A stretch of DNA of 64,000 nt from Clostridiales bacterium UBA1701 (GTDB lineage: Bacteria; Bacillota; Clostridia; Oscillospirales; Oscillospiraceae), in the NCBI GenBank assembly GCA_002320035.1, contig DCJL01000017.1:53753-117752 (forward strand), given 5' to 3'. Shown here piece by piece: positions 37,869-46,631 of this stretch (positions within the stretch are counted from its first letter, which is position 1; each line of letters opens with the position of its first letter). The notes below the pieces were generated by a model that saw only the letters and a program-made list of their open reading frames with translations, was not told the origin of the DNA and made no database searches. Both the position numbers and the translations under genes were made by a program.

Positions 37869-37916
37869 AAAAGAGCCGATGGACAATGTGATCAATCACA
37901 TGTTCATCGGCTCTGC
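37869..37916 (-). terminator. terminator after the KTR gene (minus strand)
   Basis: On the minus strand AGAGCCGATGAACATGTGAT pairs with ATCACATTGTCCATCGGCTC plus T around a short loop, with two mismatches, and is followed by TTTTTT. It ends transcripts of the gene at 37919-38113. Confidence 0.85.
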
Positions 37917-37918
37917 GT

Positions 37919-38113
37919 CTATGGGTCTGGCTCTTTGATGATTGTTATTAAAAAACGATTTAGATTAATAAGAGTTTCTTTTTTGCATTTGGGGCAGTAT
38001 AAAGGGAAATGAATCATTTCCGTGTCGGATCGGACTTTATCTCTTGTTTTACTTCCACATACCGGACAAAGAATCCATTCTTCTTCAACGGAGGATGCAC
38101 CTTTATTGTTCAT
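37919..38113 (-). CDS. cysteine-rich KTR domain protein
   Basis: 64 residues with WILCPVCGSKTRDKVRSDTE and YCPKCKKETLINL, the Cys-rich KTR family, a small zinc-ribbon-like protein found almost only on clostridial conjugative transposons. Function unknown. It marks the left boundary of the envelope gene block. Confidence 0.88.
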   Translation of the reverse strand: MNNKGASSVEEEWILCPVCGSKTRDKVRSDTEMIHFPLYCPKCKKETLINLNRFLITIIKEPDP

Positions 38114-38167
38114 TGTAGCATATTACTCTTTTTGGGCAAAACAAGACAGGTTAATCTTGTCGTCGGC

Positions 38168-38254
38168 TTAGGCCTTCTTTTTGACGGCGAATGCGAGGGC
38201 TACGATGATCATTGCAGCGAATAGACCGCACAGGGATTTCTTCTTTTTGCTCAT
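38168..38254 (-). CDS. 28-residue membrane peptide 2 downstream of metK
   Basis: MSKKKKSLCGLFAAMIIVAL, then AFAVKKKA. There is one hydrophobic segment between two lysine clusters, so a single membrane span. The ATG at 38254 follows AAGGAGTG at a good distance. It is read in the same direction as metK and the other small peptide. No family is recognised; the combination of a strong ribosome site and a clean span supports translation. Confidence 0.5.
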   Translation of the reverse strand: MSKKKKSLCGLFAAMIIVALAFAVKKKA

Positions 38255-38325
38255 ATGCTCACTCCTTTCTCTTATAGCCGCACCGTACAGACTGGCAAAT
38301 GGGTCGGTTGGTTATGACTTACGCG

Positions 38326-38412
38326 CTACTTTTTGTTCCTCCTGGAGTTCCATACTAAAAGGAAAACCAGAGCAGCGGATGCGACAGCAACCGAAAAGAT
38401 TTGGCTAATCAT
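38326..38412 (-). CDS. 28-residue membrane peptide 1 downstream of metK
   Basis: MISQIFSVAVASAALVFLLV, then WNSRRNKK: an N-terminal hydrophobic helix followed by a basic tail, the usual topology of small membrane peptides. GAGGGTG precedes the ATG. It starts 48 bases after the metK stop. It has the same size and the same direction as the peptide at 38168-38254. Confidence 0.5.
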   Translation of the reverse strand: MISQIFSVAVASAALVFLLVWNSRRNKK

Positions 38413-38460
38413 AATTCACCCTCTTCAGCATCTGAAAGCAAGGCACCGGCAAACTGTGAT

Positions 38461-39615
38461 CTACCGAATCAGATCCCGCGCAATATCCGTGATTTCCCAC
38501 GGCATTCCGATGGCGTTGCTTCCAAAGTGGCCATAGCAGGATACTTTGGAGAATTTCGGTTCCGTGAGTGCAAATTTCTGAATAATCGCGGCAGGTCTCG
38601 GATCGACATTGGCTTTCACCATGGCCTGAATTACTTCGTCGCTGACATGCGCAGTTCCGAACGTGTCGACCAGCATAGAGGTAGGCTCGGCTAGCCCGAT
38701 GGCATAGCTGAGCTGAACCTCGCATCGTTCGGCCAGGTTTGCCGCGACGATATTTTTGGCAATATAACGCGCCAGATACGCACCGCTGCGATCCACTTTG
38801 GAGGCATCCTTGCCGGAGAAAGCGCCACCGCCATGTCTCGCATAGCCGCCGTATGTATCTACGATGATCTTGCGGCCGGTCAAGCCGGAATCGGCAGCCG
38901 GACCGCCTTCTACAAAGCGTCCGGTTGGATTGATGAAAAACTCGGTTTGCGGGCTCATCATCGCGGTCGGAAGTGTCGGGAGAATCACATGCGAGAGCAC
39001 CTGATCCCGGAGCTCACGAAGGGGAATGTCCTCCGTGTGCTGGGCAGACACGACAACTGTGGCGATCCGCTTCGGCAGTCCGTCTTCGTATTCCACCGTC
39101 ACCTGAGATTTTCCGTCCGGCAGCAGGAAAGGAAGCTCCCCACTCTTGCGCACGGATTCCAAACGCTTGACAAGAGAATGAGCCAACTCAACAGGAAGCG
39201 GCATCAGGCTTTCCGTCTGTTTGCAGGCATAGCCGAACATCATCCCTTGGTCTCCGGCACCGGCATTCAACATCTCATCTGCGTTCTTTCTTTTGATCCC
39301 GCGTGCAATATCGGGCGATTGTGTATGCAGATCTACATTCACACGGCAGCTATCCGCATCGAAGCCTCGCCCGGGCTGTGTATAGCCTATTTCACGTATA
39401 ACCTTTCGTGCAATCTCCTCATAGTTAAGCCTTGCATCCGTGGTAATCTCTCCGAAAATGTGAACCTGCTCCGTGGCCGCTGTAACCTCACAGGCGACGT
39501 GGGATTCCGGGTCTTGTCGTAAGATTTCATCGAGGATGCGGTCAGCGATCTGATCGCAGAGCTTATCAGGATGTCCTTGGGTAACGGATTCGGAAGTAAA
39601 ATAGCTTTTTGCCAT
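38461..39615 (-). CDS. metK: S-adenosylmethionine synthetase
   Basis: Makes SAM from methionine and ATP. The 384-residue length and motifs (SESVTQGHPDKLCDQIAD, GAGDQGMMFGYA, GGGAFSGKDASKVDRSGAY) are those of an active enzyme. It lies 45 bases after a radical SAM gene in the same direction, inside accessory DNA, so it may be an extra copy that supplies SAM to that enzyme. No SAM riboswitch was seen in the short upstream gap. Confidence 0.95.
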   Translation of the reverse strand: MAKSYFTSESVTQGHPDKLCDQIADRILDEILRQDPESHVACEVTAATEQVHIFGEITTDARLNYEEIARKVIREIGYTQPGRGFDADSCRVNVDLHTQSPDIARGIKRKNADEMLNAGAGDQGMMFGYACKQTESLMPLPVELAHSLVKRLESVRKSGELPFLLPDGKSQVTVEYEDGLPKRIATVVVSAQHTEDIPLRELRDQVLSHVILPTLPTAMMSPQTEFFINPTGRFVEGGPAADSGLTGRKIIVDTYGGYARHGGGAFSGKDASKVDRSGAYLARYIAKNIVAANLAERCEVQLSYAIGLAEPTSMLVDTFGTAHVSDEVIQAMVKANVDPRPAAIIQKFALTEPKFSKVSCYGHFGSNAIGMPWEITDIARDLIR

Positions 39616-39660
39616 GGTGTCAGCTCCTCATAACGAATTTCATCCAGGAAGATGGTCTGT

Positions 39661-41031
39661 TCACTGCTCCTCGCCCGCATTTTCACGGGCCTTCTGCTCT
39701 TTTCGCGCTTCCCAGATTTCCTCTGCCTTGGGTGCCCAGCAGGCAGCGTAGCCGTCACACTTGGAACAAAGATGATCCGCAGTTTCGGGGGATTGCATAT
39801 CGGTGGATTTGGCACCGGTTTTCTCTACCATAGCGCGCAGCTTCATGGGATTCTCCAGCATGGGGCAGGGCTGCATCATATTTTCATTGAACGGCTGGCC
39901 GTCATGATAAGCCTGGAACAGCGGAGAGCGCATGGTTTCCAGCAGGGTCTTTTCCCGAATGTTGGAATCGGAGTAGTGGATGAATACACAGGGATCGACA
40001 TCGCCGTTGGCGTTGATGTGCATATAGCGCCGTCCACCGGCGATGCAGCCGCCAACAAACTCGGCATCGTTCTGGAAATCCATCGCAAACAGGGGCTTTC
40101 TGCTGCGATAATCCCGGATGCGGCGGTAAACCGTTTCCCGCTGCTCCGGCGTAGGCAGCAGTTCGGGACTGGCGTCATTGCCGACCGGCATGTAGTGGAA
40201 GTACCAGATGAAATAGGCGCCCTTTTCAATCAGCATATCGTAATACTCTTCCGAGGTGATGGAATCCCAGTTTGCACTGGTGTAGCAGGAGGAGATTCCG
40301 TAAAGCAGTTTTCTTTTGCGGAGGCGATCCATGGCCATGATGACGCGCTCATAGACGCCGGATCCGCGGCGGCTGTTCGTGGCCTCCCGGAACCCTTCCA
40401 GAGAGATGGCCGGTACAAAATTCCTGACCCGTAGCATCTCATCGGCAAAGGCATCGTCGATCAGGGTGCCGTTGGTGAAGCAGAGGAAGACGCAGTCGCT
40501 GTGCTTTTCGCAGAGCTTGATAATATCCTTCTTACGCACCAGCGGCTCGCCGCCCGTGTAGATGTACAGATATACACCCATTTCCTTGCCCTGGCGGATG
40601 ATGTCGTCGATCTCGTCAAAGCTGAGATTCAGCTTGTTGCCGTACTCGGCAGCCCAGCAGCCCACACAATGCAGGTTGCAGGCTGAGGTCGGGTCGAGGA
40701 GAATTGCCCAGGGGATGTTGCAATGATACTGATTGCGCAGCTTCTCCTGCTTGTCCCATCCGACAAGATTGGCATTGATGAAAAAGTTAACAGCGATGGT
40801 AGTCAGCACGTCGGGATCAACCTCGTTGATCATGTGGCGAACATAGGGATAATAGGCATTCTCCGGATCGGTGAATGCGGCGCGCACGGCAGCTCTCTGG
40901 CTGGGAAACTCACCATTGGAAAACTTGTCGGCCCAGTCGATCAGCTTGATAAGATTGTTCTCAGGGTCCTTGTACAGGAACTGGAACGCTTTCTCCAGAC
41001 CGAATTTCTTGATGGTTGTGGATGCGGACAT
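39661..41031 (-). CDS. radical SAM protein with SPASM-like C-terminal cysteines
   Basis: 456 residues. An N-terminal helical region (1-100) precedes the cluster motif DPTSACNLHCVGCWAAEYG (Cys118, 122, 125) and the TGGEPL SAM-binding segment. The C-terminal third has FVGGCIAGG, DVDPCVF, QPCPMLEN and HLCSKCDGYAACW, enough cysteines for auxiliary clusters. I recognise the family as widespread in Firmicutes, without a secure substrate. Lipid genes on both sides make a lipid or cell-envelope substrate plausible; see findings. The ATG at 41031 has AAGGAGG upstream. Confidence 0.85.
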   Translation of the reverse strand: MSASTTIKKFGLEKAFQFLYKDPENNLIKLIDWADKFSNGEFPSQRAAVRAAFTDPENAYYPYVRHMINEVDPDVLTTIAVNFFINANLVGWDKQEKLRNQYHCNIPWAILLDPTSACNLHCVGCWAAEYGNKLNLSFDEIDDIIRQGKEMGVYLYIYTGGEPLVRKKDIIKLCEKHSDCVFLCFTNGTLIDDAFADEMLRVRNFVPAISLEGFREATNSRRGSGVYERVIMAMDRLRKRKLLYGISSCYTSANWDSITSEEYYDMLIEKGAYFIWYFHYMPVGNDASPELLPTPEQRETVYRRIRDYRSRKPLFAMDFQNDAEFVGGCIAGGRRYMHINANGDVDPCVFIHYSDSNIREKTLLETMRSPLFQAYHDGQPFNENMMQPCPMLENPMKLRAMVEKTGAKSTDMQSPETADHLCSKCDGYAACWAPKAEEIWEARKEQKARENAGEEQ

Positions 41032-41052
41032 TTTGATTCCTCCTTTGATTCT

Positions 41053-41331
41053 TTACTGCTGAAGGAGCTTCTTCAGCTCTCTCGTTTCGGACTCTACGTC
41101 CATTTTCATTTGCCGCATGGTCGCCTGATGCTCTGCTTCGGCATGGAGCCGATCCTTGCGGATTTCCTTTTCCACATCCAGGATCTGAGCCTTTTCTTTG
41201 GAAACATTCTTGATTTCCCTGGCCTCGGCCTTTGCCTGCTTTTTCAGCTCATGCATGTTCTGTTGAACTTTCTTTTCTTCTTCCTTGAGATCCGCCTTGA
41301 TGGCGCGTGCGGCTTTTTTGTTGTCTTTCAT
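41053..41331 (-). CDS. small coiled-coil protein
   Basis: 92 residues, almost all charged and helical (KAARAIKADLKEEEKKVQQN, ELKKQAKAEAREIKNVS), predicted as one long coiled coil. It is 21 bases before the radical SAM gene and has a GGAGG site, so it belongs to the same transcript. It may be a scaffold or partner. No known family. Confidence 0.65.
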   Translation of the reverse strand: MKDNKKAARAIKADLKEEEKKVQQNMHELKKQAKAEAREIKNVSKEKAQILDVEKEIRKDRLHAEAEHQATMRQMKMDVESETRELKKLLQQ

Positions 41332-41397
41332 GGATTTGCCTCCTCTTCGTGTGTGCCTCTATTATAGTTTTGAGAATCTTTTATCTCCATGTACACA

Positions 41398-41437
41398 AGG
41401 GCCTATTCTCTCAAATCTTGAGAAAACAGGCCCTTTT
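41398..41437. terminator. hairpin between the permease-like and coiled-coil genes
   Basis: GGGCCT pairs with AGGCCC and TCTCAA with TTGAGA around a 3-base loop. T-rich sequence follows on the plus strand only, so on the transcribed minus strand it is a hairpin without a proper T-run and may act as an attenuator or processing site. Confidence 0.45.
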
Positions 41438-41478
41438 ATGTATTTTTTTAGCAAATGCGAGTTTTTATCTGATTTTCT

Positions 41479-42228
41479 CTACGCTGCCGGTTTATCCCGA
41501 TGGTGACGGATTTTCTCGATTGCCTCATGCGCTTCCTTCAAATGCTCGGTAATAGCCCGATCCGAGCGGATGGCGAAAAGAAAATGCACCTTTTGGGATG
41601 CGCGTTCCTGCGCATGGCGGATGTGCGCTTTCAGATTTTCGTACTTGACGATGACACCGTTTTCATCGGCAAATTTTTTCAGACGTGACACCCAATGAGC
41701 ACAGGTAGCCATATCTACAATAAAGACCCCGAAGAAAAAGCCGATAAAGAAAGAAAATGCCAGATTGTTTGCCAGCCACGACAGAGCGCCAAGAATATGT
41801 GGATGCAGCACAAAATAATACACGCCCCCGAGCACAGCCCAAAAGAAAGAAAACAGCGGACAAATGAGGCCGTCAATGTTACCCCACAGCTTGCTATAAT
41901 CCCAAAGGCGCAACTTTGCGCCCTTCAGGAGCATGATTCCGGCAATGTACTCAATGAGTGTCATACTGACGGCCATTCCCAAAAAGAGCAAGGCCTTTCC
42001 CCATATGCTGTCTGCAATCCCGGACAAATCGCCAATGGATGCGAGAAGATATAAAATGCAGAGGCCAAACCCATACAGGGGAACATAGGGACCGATGCAG
42101 AACCCGGGGTTGATCCATTTGTGTTCCGGGTTCGCGCTTGAGAAAAACTTTCGGAAAACAAGCTCCAGGCACCACCCGGATACGGAGCCTATAAAGAACA
42201 GATCTGCCAAGGTCAACAATATGCTCAT
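41479..42228 (-). CDS. putative membrane permease (PF06541-type)
   Basis: 249 residues with five or six hydrophobic segments in the first 180 and a soluble, charged tail (about 185-249). The opening FIGSVSGWCLELVFRKFFS, then NPGFCIGPYVPLYGFG, matches the family annotated as putative ABC transporter permease in Firmicutes, whose role is unknown. Its ATG overlaps the VTT gene stop by four bases. Confidence 0.75.
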   Translation of the reverse strand: MSILLTLADLFFIGSVSGWCLELVFRKFFSSANPEHKWINPGFCIGPYVPLYGFGLCILYLLASIGDLSGIADSIWGKALLFLGMAVSMTLIEYIAGIMLLKGAKLRLWDYSKLWGNIDGLICPLFSFFWAVLGGVYYFVLHPHILGALSWLANNLAFSFFIGFFFGVFIVDMATCAHWVSRLKKFADENGVIVKYENLKAHIRHAQERASQKVHFLFAIRSDRAITEHLKEAHEAIEKIRHHRDKPAA

Positions 42229-42908
42229 TTTTTCACATCCTCTGAATGATTTCTCTTCTTTCGGAAAGCAACTGCGGTTCCGATCGAGGTTAAAATACAG
42301 ATGAAAACATTAATGCCCAGGGCATACCAAAAAACCGGCGAGGAAACATCTCCCGCGCTTGTCCCTATTATGGTATACGTCAACAAGAGAGGAAAAAGGC
42401 CTATGAGCGATCCAAAGAGATAGTTTGTAAAACGGCACTTGACCGCACCCAAATACAGTCCAACCGGCAGGAGCGGCAGCCCGATCATACGCATCACGAT
42501 GCTTAAGGCAAATTCTCCTTTTTCAGATATCTTTGCGATCATCTGGATCTTCGGATGCCTGTCCACGATCCAGGCTAAGACAGGCTCTCCCAGCGTGCGT
42601 CCGATGAAATAGGTCGGCGTTATCATAATAGCCACTCCGATGAGGTTAATCATGACAGCAGCCGGGAGCGGGAACATGATTCCGTCTGCAGCATACAGGA
42701 CGCCTGAATGCATCAGGAAGTCTACACTCTTTAGCAGAAACAATCCGAGCATAGACAAAATGGCGAGTCCGGTGTTCTCCGGCTTATAATTCAGAATGCT
42801 ATTTACGCTAAGGTTACCATTGCTTTTCAGGAAAACCAGAAGAACAGTTGACCAGGCAAACAGCAGGATCACGCCCCAGAGCCATTTCCATTTTGTTTTG
42901 ATCTTCAT
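42225..42908 (-). CDS. VTT-domain (DedA/TVP38-like) membrane protein
   Basis: 227 residues, with N-terminal membrane helix, the VTT core (GVAIMITPTYFIGRTLGEPV, RMIGLPLLPVGLYLGAVK) and C-terminal helix. Some proteins of this superfamily move lipids such as undecaprenyl phosphate or phospholipids across the membrane. It is coupled by overlaps to the GT28 gene before it and the permease-like gene after it. Confidence 0.82.
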   Translation of the reverse strand: MKIKTKWKWLWGVILLFAWSTVLLVFLKSNGNLSVNSILNYKPENTGLAILSMLGLFLLKSVDFLMHSGVLYAADGIMFPLPAAVMINLIGVAIMITPTYFIGRTLGEPVLAWIVDRHPKIQMIAKISEKGEFALSIVMRMIGLPLLPVGLYLGAVKCRFTNYLFGSLIGLFPLLLTYTIIGTSAGDVSSPVFWYALGINVFICILTSIGTAVAFRKKRNHSEDVKK

Positions 42909-44704
42909 TACGATTCCCGATACTTACTCATCGTTACGCGGAACAGATCCTTGGTGCTGGGCGGCGTATATGTGATGGCATTGGCACCTGCAAGAATGGT
43001 TTCTCGAATGCTCGCGTCATCCTTTCCTCCAGAAGCAATGATCGGAATGTCGGGATACTGGGTGCGGATCTTACGAACGATTTCCGGCGTATCTGCAGCG
43101 CCTGCCACATTGATGATGGATGCGCCGGCGTCCAGCCTGCGTGCAATATTGGTGTCCTCGCTGACTACCGTAATGACAACAGGAATATCCACCGCTGCCG
43201 CCACCGCGCGGAGATTGGGATTTGAGATCGGCGCATTCAGAACGACTCCCATTGCCCCCTGCCCCTCAGCATCTTTTTCAAGACCAACTGTGCGAACGCC
43301 TTTTGTTGTGCCTCCGCCCACGCCGCAGAATACCGGGATATACGAGGCCTTGACGATTGCATCGCTGATGGCCTGTTGAGGCGTAAACGGGTATACGGCA
43401 AAAACAGCATCGGCATCACAGTTTCGAATAATGGCAAGGTCAGTCGTGAAGAGAAAAGATTTCAGCCTCCGTCCGTTTACGATGATCCCGCTCGCCTCAT
43501 AGACTGCTTCAGGCATTTTTAAGATACCATGACGGAGGCTGCTTTGAACAACCGGCGCAGCATTTCTGACGGGGATGTTCGTCGGTCGGGGCTGCGATGT
43601 GTCTTTCATTTGTGTATAGATGACCTCCCTGTCATTTTCCGCCGCGATAGAGTCCAGTGCGTTGCGGAGTTTATGGCGCATAGGCTCGTCCGAAAGGAGT
43701 CTGAGACAGGCCGCCGCCAATTCTTCCGGTGTCCCGCCCGAAAGGGCCGCGCCGGAATGCAGGAACAACTTGAGATTGTATTCTTCACAACCGGAAACGG
43801 TGTTCATAAGAACCATCGGCAGGCGCTTAACAGCCGCTTCAGTAATGCTGATTCCGCCGGGCTTGGTGAGAAGCACATCTGCGCTGTCCATCAACAACGG
43901 GATATTGTCTGTATAACCGAGCAAATGAATATGCGGATGATTGGCATACTTTCCCTGAAGGTGCCGATACAAGAGACGGTTGCTGCCGCATACAACGGTG
44001 ATTTCTGTTTTCGTGTCAATTTGGGCCTGAAGCGTCTCCATGATTTGTGGAATCGGGCCGCTTCCCATGCTCCCGCACATCAGCAAAAGATGCTTATGCG
44101 TTGGAGAAAGGGCAAGCATCTCTTTCGCTTCGCCTTTTTCAAGCACATGATAAAACGCATCGCAGACCGGAATCCCGGAGACAAAAACCTTCTCCGCACT
44201 GACTCCGCGCGCGATCCGTTCCTCCCGTATTTCGGCTGACGGCACAAAGTGACAGTCCATCCGATTGGCGTTGAAACCGGGCGTGTTTGTATAATCGGTC
44301 TCAACGATGGCGGTGCGAACACGCAGCCTGTATTTTTTCATCGTATCCGTGAGCATAATGGCAGCAAAGACATGCGTGCACAAAATGGCGTCGTAGCCGC
44401 CGTCAAGAATAAACTTTCCGAGGTCATCCACGCCGAGGGAAAGCAGCTTTCTTACTTTCCCGTTTTCTTGAAAAAGGGCTTCAGCCTTTTCTGCTCGTTC
44501 ATAGCCGGCACCGAAAAGCTCCGGAATACGGCGGTAAACAAAATCGTGAGAATGAGATACGGCCTGCGAAATGGTATCGGAGATGAAGGACAGGCAATCC
44601 ATAATCTCGCAGAAATCCCCATGGTGCTCAAAGCATTCGCACAGAGCGCGGGCCACTGAATTATGCCCCCCGCCGTTGTTGCTGCTGAGAATTAATACTC
44701 GCAT
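42908..44704 (-). CDS. GT28 glycosyltransferase (MGDG synthase-like) fused to a TIM-barrel-like domain
   Basis: 598 residues from an ATG with AAAGGAG. Residues 1-370 match MGDG/diacylglycerol glycosyltransferases: NNGGGHNSVARA (lipid-side loop, 9-20), GSMGSGP (211-217) and KPGGISITEA (281-290, nucleotide-sugar binding). Residues 395-598 match a separate small family usually annotated as hydrolase, with a (beta/alpha) barrel-like pattern (VFCGVGGGTTKG, INVAGAADTPEI, IIASGG, AITYTPPS). Such a fusion is unusual. It is expected to make a glycolipid at the cytoplasmic face. The start overlaps the end of the acyltransferase gene by 44 bases. Confidence 0.85.
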   Translation of the reverse strand: MRVLILSSNNGGGHNSVARALCECFEHHGDFCEIMDCLSFISDTISQAVSHSHDFVYRRIPELFGAGYERAEKAEALFQENGKVRKLLSLGVDDLGKFILDGGYDAILCTHVFAAIMLTDTMKKYRLRVRTAIVETDYTNTPGFNANRMDCHFVPSAEIREERIARGVSAEKVFVSGIPVCDAFYHVLEKGEAKEMLALSPTHKHLLLMCGSMGSGPIPQIMETLQAQIDTKTEITVVCGSNRLLYRHLQGKYANHPHIHLLGYTDNIPLLMDSADVLLTKPGGISITEAAVKRLPMVLMNTVSGCEEYNLKLFLHSGAALSGGTPEELAAACLRLLSDEPMRHKLRNALDSIAAENDREVIYTQMKDTSQPRPTNIPVRNAAPVVQSSLRHGILKMPEAVYEASGIIVNGRRLKSFLFTTDLAIIRNCDADAVFAVYPFTPQQAISDAIVKASYIPVFCGVGGGTTKGVRTVGLEKDAEGQGAMGVVLNAPISNPNLRAVAAAVDIPVVITVVSEDTNIARRLDAGASIINVAGAADTPEIVRKIRTQYPDIPIIASGGKDDASIRETILAGANAITYTPPSTKDLFRVTMSKYRES

Positions 44705-45188
44705 TTTGATTTCTCCTTTCTCTGGCTTCTGTAAGACGCATATAGCGCAATAATCTAGGCCTGTTATAGCGTTGAATGAGAATAAAAGGAAGATTTCCAA
44801 ACACAATATCGAGCGCAAACATGATACAGCCCCCGGCACCTGGCCATATCCAGAACAGCGGGATCCCTGCTGCGCACAGCAACAGGTGTGTCAGCTCCGC
44901 TACGCAGGTCTCTTGGATCATATCTTCAATCTCTGCTGTGCTCATACGCGCGTCTATTGCTTTTCTGGGAACGACCGACGGGAACATCCGGCTGACGTTG
45001 GGAACTGCTTTTTGCCATTTCCTGATGCCGATCTGTTCATATACCTTTCCATACCGTTCGCAAGGGAGGCTTGTAAATGGGAAGCTCGTATAGATAAAAT
45101 CGTGCTTTTTCAGCAGTCTCCCGAATGGAAAGCACAGCAGCCCGAGGGTCAGCAAATAGTTGGAGCAGGAAAGAAAACCTGTTTTCAA
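44661..45188 (-). CDS. CrtO-like acyltransferase (glycosyl-diaponeurosporenoate acyltransferase family)
   Basis: 175 residues. KVYEQIGIRKWQKAVPNVSR, ETCVAELTHLLL and FGNLPFILIQRYNRPRL match the CrtO-type membrane acyltransferases that, in staphyloxanthin synthesis, acylate a glycosylated lipid. No carotenoid genes are present here, so the acceptor is probably the glycolipid made by the neighbouring GT28. The TTG at 45188 is chosen because AAGGAG lies nine bases upstream and gives family length; longer frames run into the divergent relQ-like gene. Two to three hydrophobic segments are visible. Confidence 0.78.
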   Translation of the reverse strand: MKTGFLSCSNYLLTLGLLCFPFGRLLKKHDFIYTSFPFTSLPCERYGKVYEQIGIRKWQKAVPNVSRMFPSVVPRKAIDARMSTAEIEDMIQETCVAELTHLLLCAAGIPLFWIWPGAGGCIMFALDIVFGNLPFILIQRYNRPRLLRYMRLTEARERRNQNASINSQQQQRRGA

Positions 45189-45297
45189 GCGGGATCGCTC
45201 CTTTTCAAGCAAAGTTATGCATTCGGCGGGAATTGCCCGTTCTGTTAATCTGCCGGATCTGTTACAATATGTACAATATCTGGGGAGGGAAGTTTCA

Positions 45298-46008
45298 ATG
45301 GCGTTGAAAGATTTCGGTGAGAACAGACAATTAGAGCAATTTCTGCTGTCCCGGCTTGCCAAACGGGAAGTTACAGACCTCGTACACAAATATACAAAGC
45401 CTTATAAAGAACTCATGGCCTATTATCGCTGCGCGATGATGGAGGTGTCTGCCAAGTTCAATGTTCTGAACGAAGAGCTTTCCCTGCAATATGACCGCAA
45501 TCCTATTGAAACGATAAAAACCCGCCTCAAATCACCGGAGAGCATCGTGGAGAAGCTTCAACGGCGCGGCTATCCGCTGACTGTGGAAAGCATTGAGAGA
45601 AACCTGAACGATGTAGCAGGAGTCCGCGTGATCTGTTCCTACACATCTGATATCTATATGCTGGCCGAGGCCTTTGTCCGTCAGGATGACATCACCCTGT
45701 TGGCCCGAAAAGACTATATCGAAGATCCCAAGCCCAACGGTTACCGTAGCCTGCATCTGATCGTCGCAATCCCCATATTCCTTCACGATGAAAAGCGCAT
45801 GATGAAAGTGGAGGTGCAGTTCCGCACCATTTCCATGGACTTTTGGGCTAGCCTGGAGCACAAGATCCGATATAAAAAGGGCTTACCTGTCGTGGAAGAA
45901 GTGGAAAAGGAGCTTTACGAGTGCGCGATTATGAGCGCAGAATTGGAAAATCGCATGGAGAGGATTCAAAAGCTGGCAGATCAATACCGAAATACAGAAA
46001 AAGAATAG
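45298..46008 (+). CDS. small alarmone synthetase (RelQ-like GTP pyrophosphokinase)
   Basis: 236 residues with only the (p)ppGpp synthetase domain: ETIKTRLKSPESIVEKLQRRG, DVAGVRVICSY, GYRSLHLIVAIPIFL and KVEVQFRTISMDFWASLEHK. No hydrolase, TGS or ACT domain. It makes (p)ppGpp or pGpp from GTP/GDP and ATP, so it could tie the envelope genes to starvation or cell-wall stress. The ATG at 45298 has GGGGAGGGAAG upstream. It is transcribed divergently from the acyltransferase-GT28-VTT operon. Confidence 0.92.
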   Translation: MALKDFGENRQLEQFLLSRLAKREVTDLVHKYTKPYKELMAYYRCAMMEVSAKFNVLNEELSLQYDRNPIETIKTRLKSPESIVEKLQRRGYPLTVESIERNLNDVAGVRVICSYTSDIYMLAEAFVRQDDITLLARKDYIEDPKPNGYRSLHLIVAIPIFLHDEKRMMKVEVQFRTISMDFWASLEHKIRYKKGLPVVEEVEKELYECAIMSAELENRMERIQKLADQYRNTEKE

Positions 46009-46135
46009 CGCCATAGACTCATTTTTATCTCATCCTCTCTTGGACTGCACTCATTATGCCGTATGATAAATGTGCAAATAAATGGATAGTGGGAACCTTA
46101 TGGAGAAAAGTCGAACAAAAGCCCCGGAATAACTA

Positions 46136-46176
46136 AAAAGCACAGTCCGGGCTTCATTACCCCGAACTGTGCTTTT
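46136..46176. terminator. bidirectional terminator between the alarmone synthetase and XRE genes
   Basis: AAAAGCACAGT pairs with ACTGTGCTTTT, extended by CGGG/CCCG, around a loop of about nine bases. A-runs on the left and T-runs on the right allow it to work on both strands. Confidence 0.88.
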
Positions 46177-46193
46177 CGGCTTGGCTTCACTTT

Positions 46194-46496
46194 CTAATCT
46201 GGTATAGCTGCAAGATTCTTTTCTCTCAAATGCTGCGCTAATGCCTGCAGGATGACAATGTCGTTTTCGGACAAGCCGGCTGTATCGATCGTCTCTCTTC
46301 GATCGATCCCCAACAAATAGTCCGTCGTTACATGAAAAACGCTCGAAAGCCGTACTAATACAAGCGGCGAAGGTGAACGGTCCTGCAGTTCATAGAAGCT
46401 GATGACGGATTTGGTAACGCCGACCATTTCCCCCAATTGTTTTTGAGAGAGTCCCGCATTTTTTCGCAGCGCCTTGAGGCGGTGGCCAAATTCCAC
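46194..46496 (-). CDS. XRE-family transcriptional regulator
   Basis: 100 residues from a GTG at 46496 with CGGAGTG upstream; a longer frame has no ribosome site. The HTH_3 domain is residues 5-60 (RLKALRKNAGLSQKQLGEMV, KSVISFYELQDRSPSPLVL, TTDYLLGID). The ligand is unknown. It is divergent from the TetR gene and may share its control region. Confidence 0.88.
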   Translation of the reverse strand: MEFGHRLKALRKNAGLSQKQLGEMVGVTKSVISFYELQDRSPSPLVLVRLSSVFHVTTDYLLGIDRRETIDTAGLSENDIVILQALAQHLREKNLAAIPD

Positions 46497-46570
46497 TGAT
46501 ATCACACTCCGTTCCACATATATTATGCATGATTGGAGTGTGAAATAGGTGGACTGCATGACTAAAATTG

Positions 46571-46600
46571 TTGACTTCAATGTGCCGAATCTGCTATATT
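46571..46600 (+). promoter_or_regulatory. promoter of the TetR gene
   Basis: TTGACT (46571-46576), 18-base spacer, TATATT (46595-46600), about 30 bases before the start codon, with AGGAGGG in between. Confidence 0.6.
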
Positions 46601-46631
46601 ATAATAATAGAACAGATAGGAGGGATCGATC

